NCBI GenBank assembly: GCA_028282195.1 | Contig: JANQII010000341.1 | Coordinates: 1-43,793 of the forward strand | Origin: Prolixibacteraceae bacterium | GTDB taxonomy: Bacteria > Bacteroidota > Bacteroidia > Bacteroidales > Prolixibacteraceae | Length of the DNA: 43,793 nucleotides | Direction of reading: 5' to 3' | Shown: in pieces, positions 25,371-33,177 of the stretch | How the letters are laid out: every line of letters starts with the position of its first letter | How positions within the stretch are numbered: position 1 is the first letter of the stretch | Translations under genes and position numbers: made by a program | Notes under the pieces: generated by a model | What the model was told of the DNA's origin: nothing | Seen by the model: only the letters and a program-made list of their open reading frames with translations | Database searches by the model: none

Positions 25371-26775
25371 GGCATACCATTGTTTTTGCATCTCTCATTA
25401 AAAGCCTTCCGTCGGCAATGGCAAGCGGGGCCCATGCATCATGACCATCAATAATTTTCTTTTGGGCAAGCTGAATGTATTGGTCCTTATCAGGCTTGAT
25501 CATTGTTAATGTCCCATCGTCGCTCAAAATGTACATTTTCTCATCTGCAATTATATACGGTCCCAAACCAAAACGGTTGGTTTTTCCTGAGGTCCATACC
25601 ATTTTAGTAACATCATCCGGATGTACACATACCAATTGGTTTCGGTTTGCCCCTGCATCTTTAGGTAAAATACCGATCATGTGCTCTTGCCAGACAACTG
25701 GTGTTTGTTGTTCGCTTGCCAGGCCTTCTTTGGGTTTATACTCCTGAAGTATTTCAGTTTTAAACTTTTCACCATCGGGCGTTACTTTAAGCATCATTCC
25801 TCCAGCTCCGTAACCGGCAGTCAGGAAAATACGGCCATCTTCAAAAATAACAGGGGAGGGGGCAACTACCGAATGGTTCCATTCATTGGTTTGCCAAAGC
25901 ACCTGACCTTCATCATCCCCTTCTGCAGAAACCCCGCAAATTCCACCATCAGCACTGTACACGTACATTTTCTTTCCATTCAAGGTCATAGGCATAATGG
26001 AAGAATGCGACATTTTCCATTGCATTGTATTGGGAGCCTCCCATATTTTTTCCCCGGTTTCAATATCAACGGCAATCATAATTGCTGATCCTCCCGGGGA
26101 AAGTATGGCTTTATCACCATCAATTAACGGACATTGTGCAGTATACCATTGTGGAAGTTCAGTTCCGTATTCTTTCATCATATCGAGTCCCCAAAGCAGG
26201 TTCCCTGTTTTACGTTCAACGCACATAACATGGCAACGAGGCCCAATGCTAAGTACATAATCTTCCGTAACTGCAGGAACTGTACGGGACATCCCATGGT
26301 TCCGCTTTACATGCACACCATAAGATCGTCTCCAGATTTCTTTGCCATCTTCCAGGGAAAAACACCGTAACGCATCTTCACGTTTTTCTTCATCATAGTC
26401 CAACAAGTAAACCTGCCCTTTGTAAATGGCTGGCCCTGCATGGCCTTCACCCAGTTCAAGTGACCACAGAATTTGTGGTTCTTCCTCTGACCATGAATCT
26501 TTTAATGGCGCAGTGTCTTTTTTGATGTTGTCAAAATCACTTCCCCGAAACCGGGTCCAGGTTCCATTCATTTCAGTTGACCTATTTTCAAACTTGATGA
26601 ATTTTTCTCCGATTCGAATGATTTCTTCAATCACTCCGGCTGATTGCCTGTTATCCTCTCCCGGAATGCTGGCTTGAAATGATGATGTGGGGTCTTTTAC
26701 CAACCAAAAAACAATACCAGCAAACCCAATCGCAATAGCGATTCCAACAACTATATTTTTAGATTTCAAATTCAA
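25354..26775 (-). CDS. Membrane-anchored PQQ-like beta-propeller (propeller 4)
   Basis: A 473-aa protein with one N-terminal TM anchor (IVVGIAIAIGFAGIVFWLV), a linker to about residue 70, and a propeller domain that starts TWTRFRGSDFDN. The WxxFRGxxx motif opens PQQ-like propellers in this operon. Blades include LRCFSLEDGKEIW, VMCVERKTGNLLW and MIAVDIETGEKIW. The C-terminal DIGE and stop lie inside heptamer array G. The start overlaps the stop of the upstream propeller by 4 bases (ATGA). The blade order WPAR-like lids of quinoprotein dehydrogenases are not seen, so a scaffolding or binding role is as likely as enzymatic activity. Confidence 0.87.
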   Translation of the reverse strand: MNLKSKNIVVGIAIAIGFAGIVFWLVKDPTSSFQASIPGEDNRQSAGVIEEIIRIGEKFIKFENRSTEMNGTWTRFRGSDFDNIKKDTAPLKDSWSEEEPQILWSLELGEGHAGPAIYKGQVYLLDYDEEKREDALRCFSLEDGKEIWRRSYGVHVKRNHGMSRTVPAVTEDYVLSIGPRCHVMCVERKTGNLLWGLDMMKEYGTELPQWYTAQCPLIDGDKAILSPGGSAIMIAVDIETGEKIWEAPNTMQWKMSHSSIMPMTLNGKKMYVYSADGGICGVSAEGDDEGQVLWQTNEWNHSVVAPSPVIFEDGRIFLTAGYGAGGMMLKVTPDGEKFKTEILQEYKPKEGLASEQQTPVVWQEHMIGILPKDAGANRNQLVCVHPDDVTKMVWTSGKTNRFGLGPYIIADEKMYILSDDGTLTMIKPDKDQYIQLAQKKIIDGHDAWAPLAIADGRLLMRDAKTMVCLDIGE

Positions 26776-28022
26776 TTTCCTTTTGCGATATTATAGACCT
26801 GCATCACATTGCCACGGCGCAGGAACAGTTTCCCATTATAAATATACGGATGGGACCAATGCGGCCCATCACCTTTTGTAAATTGAAATGAGCTTACCAG
26901 TTCAAATTCATCAGGATTAGCTTTTACCAAACCTATGAAACCATTTTTTTCTTCATAGCAATACAGCATCCCGTCAGCATAAATTATTGAACCTTTGTTT
27001 TTCCACTCATGCTCATATTTTATTTCCCCGGTATGCCAATTCATGCAAACCCATTTCCCATTACGGTTTCCATCCCAATTCGAAGCGTAAATATAATTGT
27101 CAACTTCTACTAAACCATGATGATGATTGTCTAAGGTGTCATTTTTGAATTTTTCAGAAACTGACTTTTTATGTTGATCAATTTTAAGCATTACTGACGG
27201 GAAATTATACCCTTTTGATAAAAAAACCTGATCTTCTTTCCAAAGAGGGGTATTGGTAAAAACCAGATTGGGCCTTCGTATATAATTGCCTGCATTAAAA
27301 TAATTGTATCTCCAGATAATTTCGCCATCATCCGGGTTAATAGCCATTAACTCGTTTGCAGTATTTGCTAAAATATACCGGGTATTATTATACTCATATA
27401 ATGTTGGGGAAGAATATGCCCGTTTGCCCCCAATGGGTTTACTCTTCCATTTTTCTTTTCCGGTCATTTTATCCAGAGCTACGATTGAGACCTGATCTCC
27501 TGAGGGGCAGCAAATTACCATGTCATCAACTATAAGAGGGGATTCAGATACTCCCCAGACATGCCAGTTTGCCGAATAGTCTTTATCTACATTTCTTTTC
27601 CAGAATATTTCACCGTTTTCAGCATTGATGCAGGCCAGTTCACCAATTCCACTGGTTACATATACCCGGTTGCCATCAATGGTTGGTGAACAACGTGAGT
27701 TTGGGAATGATTTTTTCCAGGATTCCCCGTAAGCGATTTGCCACTTAATATGTCCGTTGTAACCGATACAGGAAAGATAGTCCATGGTATCAATCATTCC
27801 GGTAACAAAAATTGCTTCATCATTTGCAATCACCGATGAATATCCTTTTCCAAGGCTATCTACTTCAAGCAATAATTCGGGTCCATTTTCCGGCCATTCT
27901 TTCAATAAATTTGTATCTGGAAACTTCCCGTTTCTTTCCGGTCCCCTGAATTGAGCAATCTGAGCATTCAATGTAAAAGGAAATATCAGAATAATTTGTA
28001 TAAGAATTACCAGAAGTTTCAT
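26772..28022 (-). CDS. Secreted PQQ-like beta-propeller (propeller 3)
   Basis: A 416-aa exported protein with a signal peptide (MKLLVILIQIILIFPFTLNAQ) followed by QFRGPERNGKF and the propeller. It is a clear tandem paralogue of the gene at 28019-29281: both share KEWPxNGPEL, VDSLGKGxSSVIA and WKKSFPxxR. Blade motifs include LACINAENGEIFW and LMAINPDDGEIIW. The start and stop codons overlap the neighbouring propeller genes by 4 bases. No metal- or haem-binding motif stands out. It belongs to the BamB/PQQ-like superfamily, with function unknown. Confidence 0.87.
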   Translation of the reverse strand: MKLLVILIQIILIFPFTLNAQIAQFRGPERNGKFPDTNLLKEWPENGPELLLEVDSLGKGYSSVIANDEAIFVTGMIDTMDYLSCIGYNGHIKWQIAYGESWKKSFPNSRCSPTIDGNRVYVTSGIGELACINAENGEIFWKRNVDKDYSANWHVWGVSESPLIVDDMVICCPSGDQVSIVALDKMTGKEKWKSKPIGGKRAYSSPTLYEYNNTRYILANTANELMAINPDDGEIIWRYNYFNAGNYIRRPNLVFTNTPLWKEDQVFLSKGYNFPSVMLKIDQHKKSVSEKFKNDTLDNHHHGLVEVDNYIYASNWDGNRNGKWVCMNWHTGEIKYEHEWKNKGSIIYADGMLYCYEEKNGFIGLVKANPDEFELVSSFQFTKGDGPHWSHPYIYNGKLFLRRGNVMQVYNIAKGN

Positions 28023-29281
28023 AAAACTAATTTACCAGAACTTGCAATATTATAAACCTGCATTACATTGCCGTGTCGCAGGAATAATTTTCCATTGTAA
28101 ATATACGGATGAGACCAGTGAGGGCCACTGCCTTTTTCAACTTTAAATGAACTGACTACTTCAAAACCCTTAGGGTCAGGCTTAACAAGCCCTACGTTAC
28201 CACTTTTTTCTTCATAGCAATATAACATCCCATCGGCATAAACCATCGATCCTTTATTCACCCATTCATTTACGTATTCAATCTCACCGGTTAACCAATT
28301 CATACAAGCCCACTTACCGGTTCGGTTACTTTTCCAAATTGAGCTGTAAAGATAGCCATCATGCTCAATAAGTCCGTGATGGTGATTGTCAATAGTTTGG
28401 TCAACAAATTTTTCAGAAACTGAAGTTCCAAGAGAATCAACTTCTAACATTACAGCAGGGTAATCATATCCCATTGAAAGGAAAATCTGATTGTCTTTCC
28501 ACGTAGGTATATTGGTCCAGATCAGGCCGGATTGCCACTTCCAATCAGCTAGTTCATAATAATTATACCTCCACACAACCTCACCGTTTTCAGGACGAAT
28601 AGCCATTAAATAATTGGCTGTATTCGCCAAAATGTAACGACTACCGTTGTATTCATATATGGTAGGGGAACTATAAGCTCTCTGTCCGCCTACTGATTCA
28701 GTTTTCCATATCTCTTCACCTGTAAGTTTGTCAAATGCGACAATTGATGTTTCTTTTCCCCCGGGGGAACAGATTACCATATTGTCAATGATCAAAGGGG
28801 ATTCTGAAACACCCCAAATATGCCAGTCTGAAGCATAGTCTTTGTCTACATTTTTTTTCCAGGAAATATTTCCGGTTTCAGCATTCATGCAAACCAGTTC
28901 CCCAATGCCGCTAATTACATAGATTCGATCATCTTCAACTGTAACAGAACTTCTGGTGTCAGGAAATGATTTCTTCCATGCTTCACCATATGGAATTTGC
29001 CACTTTTTATTTCCATCATAATCAATGCATGTCAGGTAATCCAATGTATCGATCATTCCGGTTACATAAATGTATTTATCGGTTGCAATTACGGAAGAAA
29101 ACCCTTTTCCTAAACTATCTACTTCCATAAAAAGCTCAGGACCATTCTTCGGCCATTCTTTGAGCAAATTAGTACATTCAAACTTGCCATCACGGTTTGG
29201 CCCTCGGAATTGAAAAACCTGTGCGTTTATCAGTAATGGACAAACAAGAATCAGTACTATAGATAATAATCTTGATTTCAT
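28019..29281 (-). CDS. Secreted PQQ-like beta-propeller (propeller 2)
   Basis: A 420-aa exported paralogue of the downstream propeller, with signal peptide MKSRLLSIVLILVCPLLINAQ and FQFRGPNRDGKF at the start of the domain. Blades include YLTCIDYDG, LVCMNAETGNISW and LMAIRPENGEVVW. It overlaps the next gene by 4 bases (ATGA coupling) and starts 23 bases after the first propeller gene. The divergence from its paralogue is greatest in loops, as expected if each binds a different partner. No catalytic signature is seen. Confidence 0.87.
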   Translation of the reverse strand: MKSRLLSIVLILVCPLLINAQVFQFRGPNRDGKFECTNLLKEWPKNGPELFMEVDSLGKGFSSVIATDKYIYVTGMIDTLDYLTCIDYDGNKKWQIPYGEAWKKSFPDTRSSVTVEDDRIYVISGIGELVCMNAETGNISWKKNVDKDYASDWHIWGVSESPLIIDNMVICSPGGKETSIVAFDKLTGEEIWKTESVGGQRAYSSPTIYEYNGSRYILANTANYLMAIRPENGEVVWRYNYYELADWKWQSGLIWTNIPTWKDNQIFLSMGYDYPAVMLEVDSLGTSVSEKFVDQTIDNHHHGLIEHDGYLYSSIWKSNRTGKWACMNWLTGEIEYVNEWVNKGSMVYADGMLYCYEEKSGNVGLVKPDPKGFEVVSSFKVEKGSGPHWSHPYIYNGKLFLRHGNVMQVYNIASSGKLVL

Positions 29282-29304
29282 TGTTTTCGGCTGGTTTTTG
29301 TTTT

Positions 29305-30516
29305 CTATTTTGAAATTTTATAAGCAATCAAAGCATTTCCATGACGTACGTACAACACATTATTGTGCACAACCGGATGTGCCCAGTGTTGTGCAGAACC
29401 ATGCTGGACTTTGGTTTTTGAAATAATATCTAATTTCTCCGGATTGGGGTTAACCAAAGCAAGTTCACCCCGATCGGAATAGATAATGAATTTATCTCCG
29501 GCCATAATAATAACACCATTTCCTAACTCAGTGCTTTTAAATTTTTCTTCTCCTGTTTCCCAGTCAAGACAGTACCAGCCTCTTTTTCTATGACCAGAGC
29601 TATAGACATATCCGTCATGAATAATTGCACCACCCATCTGGTTGTCCATTTTCTCAGTGCTCCATGCTTTTTCAATTGCGGAGCCGTCTTCAGTTAAATT
29701 TAAACGTACACAGCCTTGTCCATAACCACTAAAGCATAATAATGCGTTGTTGTCGTAAATAACCGTATTTGGATGAATTGAGTATTGATTGGTATGCGGA
29801 TAACTCCAAAGCATTTTCCCGTTTGAAGCATCAAGTCCGATGATATGATGTGCTGTATGGGTAACAAAAAGTTTACGGGATGGAAAATTAATGATTTTTG
29901 GGGTACAATAGGACGATTTTTCCTTTTTTGCAGCAGAAGACCAAATGGTATTTCCTGTAATACGATCAAGGGCAACAATATTATTTTCTTCTCCACCCAC
30001 ACTAACAAAAAGTTTTTCACCATCAACAAGCAATGATTCAGTTACTCCCCAATGAATGTTTCTCCCATTATAATCAGAAATATTCTTTGTCCATATTCTT
30101 TTTCCATCAGTTAGGTTCAGGCAAATTATTTCTCCGTGCCCGGTGTATAAATATGCCCGGTTATCAACAATTGTCGGTGTTGACCTGGTGCCATCATAAC
30201 TTTTGTCCCATTCCTTCGCATAATTATATTTCTTTTCGAGTGTTCCGTTTTCATTAAAAATAAAAAGTATTCCCTGGCCATCCAGCATACCAGTACAGTA
30301 AATTTTGCCATTTGCAAAAGCAGGTGATGAATGTCCTTCACCAAGTTTTTCAAAAGTCCATAAGATTTCTGGTCCTGTTTCAGGCCACTTTTGAAGCAAG
30401 TTGTTTACTTCGTATTTTGCTTCTGAATTAGCACCTCTCCATTGAGTTGCTTCCTGAGCAATAGCTGTACTTAGAATTAAAGTAAAAAGTAAAAGAAATG
30501 TCAATTGCCTAATCAT
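29305..30516 (-). CDS. Secreted PQQ-like beta-propeller (propeller 1, first gene of the redox operon)
   Basis: A 403-aa exported protein with signal peptide MIRQLTFLLLFTLILSTAIAQ and domain start TQWRGANSEAKYE. It is a more distant relative of the two following propellers (KWPETGPEILW, GEGHSSPAF). Blades include IICLNLTDGKRIW, IVALDRITGNTIW and IIGLDASNGKMLW. It is first in the operon, 27 bases downstream of a good Bacteroidetes promoter, so it sets the level of the whole cluster. Function is unknown. The lack of CxxCH and of a vicinal disulfide argues against a classic quinoprotein dehydrogenase. Confidence 0.87.
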   Translation of the reverse strand: MIRQLTFLLLFTLILSTAIAQEATQWRGANSEAKYEVNNLLQKWPETGPEILWTFEKLGEGHSSPAFANGKIYCTGMLDGQGILFIFNENGTLEKKYNYAKEWDKSYDGTRSTPTIVDNRAYLYTGHGEIICLNLTDGKRIWTKNISDYNGRNIHWGVTESLLVDGEKLFVSVGGEENNIVALDRITGNTIWSSAAKKEKSSYCTPKIINFPSRKLFVTHTAHHIIGLDASNGKMLWSYPHTNQYSIHPNTVIYDNNALLCFSGYGQGCVRLNLTEDGSAIEKAWSTEKMDNQMGGAIIHDGYVYSSGHRKRGWYCLDWETGEEKFKSTELGNGVIIMAGDKFIIYSDRGELALVNPNPEKLDIISKTKVQHGSAQHWAHPVVHNNVLYVRHGNALIAYKISK

Positions 30517-30542
30517 GGTTTCTTATTTTAATGAGTTGTTCT

Positions 30543-30573
30543 CAAATTTATCAATGAACTATAGATTAAACAA
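30543..30573 (-). promoter_or_regulatory. Promoter of the redox operon (TTG-N20-TAAATTTG)
   Basis: On the minus strand TTG (30573-30571) is followed after exactly 20 bases by TAAATTTG (30550-30543), an exact match to the Bacteroidetes -33/-7 consensus. The ATG of the first propeller gene is 27 bases further on. Confidence 0.7.
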
Positions 30574-30831
30574 TGAATTATTTAATTTAATTGGGTTCTA
30601 AATAGTTAGGTTTGTTAACAAGAGTTATGAAAAATAGACTTTTTTAATTGGTTGTTTTTTAATTATTTAAGTTTGTAGTTTAATAACGAATCGTTCACTT
30701 GTTTAGAATTCATTAAGAAATATCTTGTTTACATAATAGTATCGCAAAACTTGTATTTTTAAGAAAACCTGAAAGCGGGTTGCAACTTTTTGGAATAATT
30801 CTTGTCAGTAAAATGTGAAAACAAATAAACC
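30574..30831. other. AT-rich intergenic region
   Basis: Together with 30517-30573 this makes 315 bases without a gene between the divergent redox operon and the T9SS-domain gene. Apart from the redox promoter I see no gene, strong hairpin or convincing promoter for the rightward gene. Confidence 0.6.
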
Positions 30832-31176
30832 ATGAGAATAATTCTACCTGCTATATTCATTATCCTGCTGATTGTTAACTTTTCGTATGCACAAAATCCG
30901 GTACAGATTGAGCAAGAAACCGTTAAAGTTGAAAAGGTTTACCCAAATCCGGTTAATAGCTTTGTTTATGTTGAAATATCGCTTGAAGATTATGCGATTG
31001 CAAGATTTCAGTTGATAGATATTTTGGGCAATAAAATACAGGAATGGGAAGCACAGCAGCTGTTTCCGGGAGATCATAAAGTAAAACTTCAGTTTAAATC
31101 ATTACGAACCGGAATATACCTTTTAAAGATTCGTGTTGGTGATAAAGAGTTTGTCAAACGTATTCGCAAAAGCTAA
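30832..31176 (+). CDS. Stand-alone T9SS type A sorting domain protein
   Basis: A 114-aa exported protein: signal peptide MRIILPAIFIILLIVNFSYAQ, a short linker, then a nearly complete type IX secretion C-terminal domain. The domain shows VYPNPVNSFVYVEI at its start and GIYLLKIRVGDKEFVKRIRKS at its end, the usual conserved blocks. There is no cargo domain, so it is either a minimal secreted or surface-attached protein, a remnant of a larger cargo gene, or a decoy. It is divergent from the redox operon and is directly followed by a heptamer array. Confidence 0.85.
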   Translation: MRIILPAIFIILLIVNFSYAQNPVQIEQETVKVEKVYPNPVNSFVYVEISLEDYAIARFQLIDILGNKIQEWEAQQLFPGDHKVKLQFKSLRTGIYLLKIRVGDKEFVKRIRKS

Positions 31177-31178
31177 AG

Positions 31179-31206
31179 ATTAGTCACTGGTCATTGGTAA
31201 TTAGTC
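31179..31206 (+). repeat. Heptamer array H (ATTRGTM type)
   Basis: Four 7-nt units, ATTAGTC, ACTGGTC, ATTGGTA, ATTAGTC, starting 2 bases after the stop of the T9SS-domain gene. Confidence 0.75.
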
Positions 31207-31285
31207 CAAACTTCAGTTCTAAATCCTATTGCTAATAACAGATTCCCAATTTCTACACTCCCTTTTTCAATTTGATAAAAAATTA

Positions 31286-32881
31286 TTAGAACCCATTTAA
31301 CTGCATGGTTACTGTTGGGATAAGTAACAGGAAGCCCACAATTAACAAAATTAATATAAGCGGTGCTACCCACTTAAACCACTTTTCATAGGGAACCTTC
31401 GCAACCCCAAGCACACCAATCAGTACCCCTGAAGTTGGTGTAATCATATTTGTAAAGCCATCTCCAAACTGGAAAGCCATAACTGTTGCCTGCCTTGAAA
31501 TTCCAATTAAATCTGAAAACTGCGACATCATGGGCATCGTTAGAGCAGCTTTGCCTGAACCTGAAGGAATGAAAACATTTAGCACATTTTGAATCATATA
31601 CATCATACCTACAGATGAAACTTTTCCAAGTCCGCTCATCGTTTCTGAAAGCCCAAATAAAATGGTATCTATAATTTTCCCATTTTCAAGAACCACAATG
31701 ATTCCTCCTGCCAGACCGACGATCATAGCTGCAGACAAAATATCTTTTGCTCCATCTATAAATAGCTTTACAAGCTCGTTTGCTTTTCGCCCCATTGAAA
31801 TACCGGATGCCAGGCCCATTGCAAGAAAAAGTGTAGCGATTTCCATTACATACCAGCCATATCCCATCACACCAATAATCAAAAATACAATGGTGAAAAT
31901 CAACAGGTTTAAAATGAAATAGTGAACAGTTTTACGTAGGGATAGCAGGCTAAAAACGATAAATGCACCTGCAGCTACCGGCATTGCAGGAAATGAAACA
32001 GAGCTGTTACCAATATTCAGGGTAGAAATTGGGTGGCTTATTGAAAAAGCAACCAGCACTAAGCTTGTAAAAATAAATACTATCCAGGCTTGTTTGGGAA
32101 CAAAATGCTTTAGCTCATCCGGATGTGAGTTACTTTTCTTCCTCCAAATAGCATCATCTTTATAAACCCTGGAGCGTGTTGGGTCTTTTTTAATTTTTCT
32201 TGCATAGGTAAGAATGTAGGTAAAGCCAATGATATTTAATACTACCCAGCAAAAAAAGCGATATTCAATTCCGGAGAAAAGAGGTAAGTTAGATAATCCC
32301 TGAGCAATTCCGATTGTGAATGGGTTAAGGGTTGCTCCGGCAAAGCCAAGCCCTGCAGCAACAAAACACAGGCTAACACCTAAAATTGAATCATAGCCCA
32401 TTGAAATTGCCAGGGGCACAAAAATAATCGTGAAGGCAATGGTTTCTTCGCTCATGCCAAATACAGCACCGAATAAGCTAAATATGAGCATAATCAGGCA
32501 AAAGATCAGGTTGTCTACACCAATCTTTTTAATCCATTTCCTTCGTTCCAGTTTTTTAGATGATTGCAAAAAAGAATGAATACCAACATCAATAGCTTTG
32601 CTGTCGTTCATAATCCAAAATGCCCCTCCAATCATCAGGATAAAAACAATAATATCAGCAGTGTTTACGAAGCCATCAAAAAAAGCTGAAAATACCTGCC
32701 ATGTTTGCGGATTGCTTTCTGTATAATGAAAAGAGTCATTTTTAATAATTTCCCGTTCAATGCCATTGACCAAAACAGTTTCCCGTTCAAATGCCCCACC
32801 GGGTATAAACCAGGTCATGGCAGCAGATAATAAAATAAGGTAAAAAACGATGACGTAAGTATGTGGTATTTTCTTTAGCAT
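31286..32881 (-). CDS. YfcC/DcuC-family transporter
   Basis: A 531-aa inner membrane transporter with about 12 TM helices, of the YfcC family (related to DcuC C4-dicarboxylate and basic amino-acid carriers). Typical features are the start KIPHTYVIVFYLILLSAAMTWFIPGGAFER, the loop FGMSEETIAFTIIFVPLA, and the C-terminal MIQNVLNVFIPSGSGKAALTMPMMSQ, which resembles the conserved ASGSGKA region of this family. It is divergent from ftcD, so a link to amino-acid catabolism is conceivable. A -7 box (TATTTTTG on the minus strand, 32908-32901) lies 20 bases before the ATG, without a clear -33 element. Confidence 0.88.
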   Translation of the reverse strand: MLKKIPHTYVIVFYLILLSAAMTWFIPGGAFERETVLVNGIEREIIKNDSFHYTESNPQTWQVFSAFFDGFVNTADIIVFILMIGGAFWIMNDSKAIDVGIHSFLQSSKKLERRKWIKKIGVDNLIFCLIMLIFSLFGAVFGMSEETIAFTIIFVPLAISMGYDSILGVSLCFVAAGLGFAGATLNPFTIGIAQGLSNLPLFSGIEYRFFCWVVLNIIGFTYILTYARKIKKDPTRSRVYKDDAIWRKKSNSHPDELKHFVPKQAWIVFIFTSLVLVAFSISHPISTLNIGNSSVSFPAMPVAAGAFIVFSLLSLRKTVHYFILNLLIFTIVFLIIGVMGYGWYVMEIATLFLAMGLASGISMGRKANELVKLFIDGAKDILSAAMIVGLAGGIIVVLENGKIIDTILFGLSETMSGLGKVSSVGMMYMIQNVLNVFIPSGSGKAALTMPMMSQFSDLIGISRQATVMAFQFGDGFTNMITPTSGVLIGVLGVAKVPYEKWFKWVAPLILILLIVGFLLLIPTVTMQLNGF

Positions 32882-32953
32882 GGATTAAAATTTTGAACCC
32901 CAAAAATAGGAACAAAACAACAAGTGTCCATATGATATTTAGCAGAATTGTTA

Positions 32954-32981
32954 AATTCCAAATTCCAAATTCCAAATAACA
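32954..32981 (-). repeat. Heptamer array I (AATTCCA units)
   Basis: Three perfect AATTCCA units and a degenerate fourth, in the intergenic region between the transporter and ftcD genes. It is the most uniform of the heptamer arrays. Confidence 0.75.
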
Positions 32982-33177
32982 AAACTCACGTATTCTATTA
33001 TCCTCCTATTTTTAGTTGTCATTTTTTTGCAGGGAAATATAAATGAGTTGATCTCATGATTTTTGGCAGTTTATTTCTCAGGCTTCTTTTTTTAACTTGT
33101 ACTATTGTTTTTACGGGAATAAGAAAAAGTTTAACATCAATAATAACTAATCGCAAACGACTTAAAACAAGAGAGAT

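Noticed and set aside
14164-30516. Propellers as classic PQQ-dependent (quinoprotein) dehydrogenases
   Set aside because: No haem CxxCH, no vicinal Cys pair in the propeller proteins and no pqq biosynthesis gene nearby. The blade motifs alone only define the fold, as in BamB.
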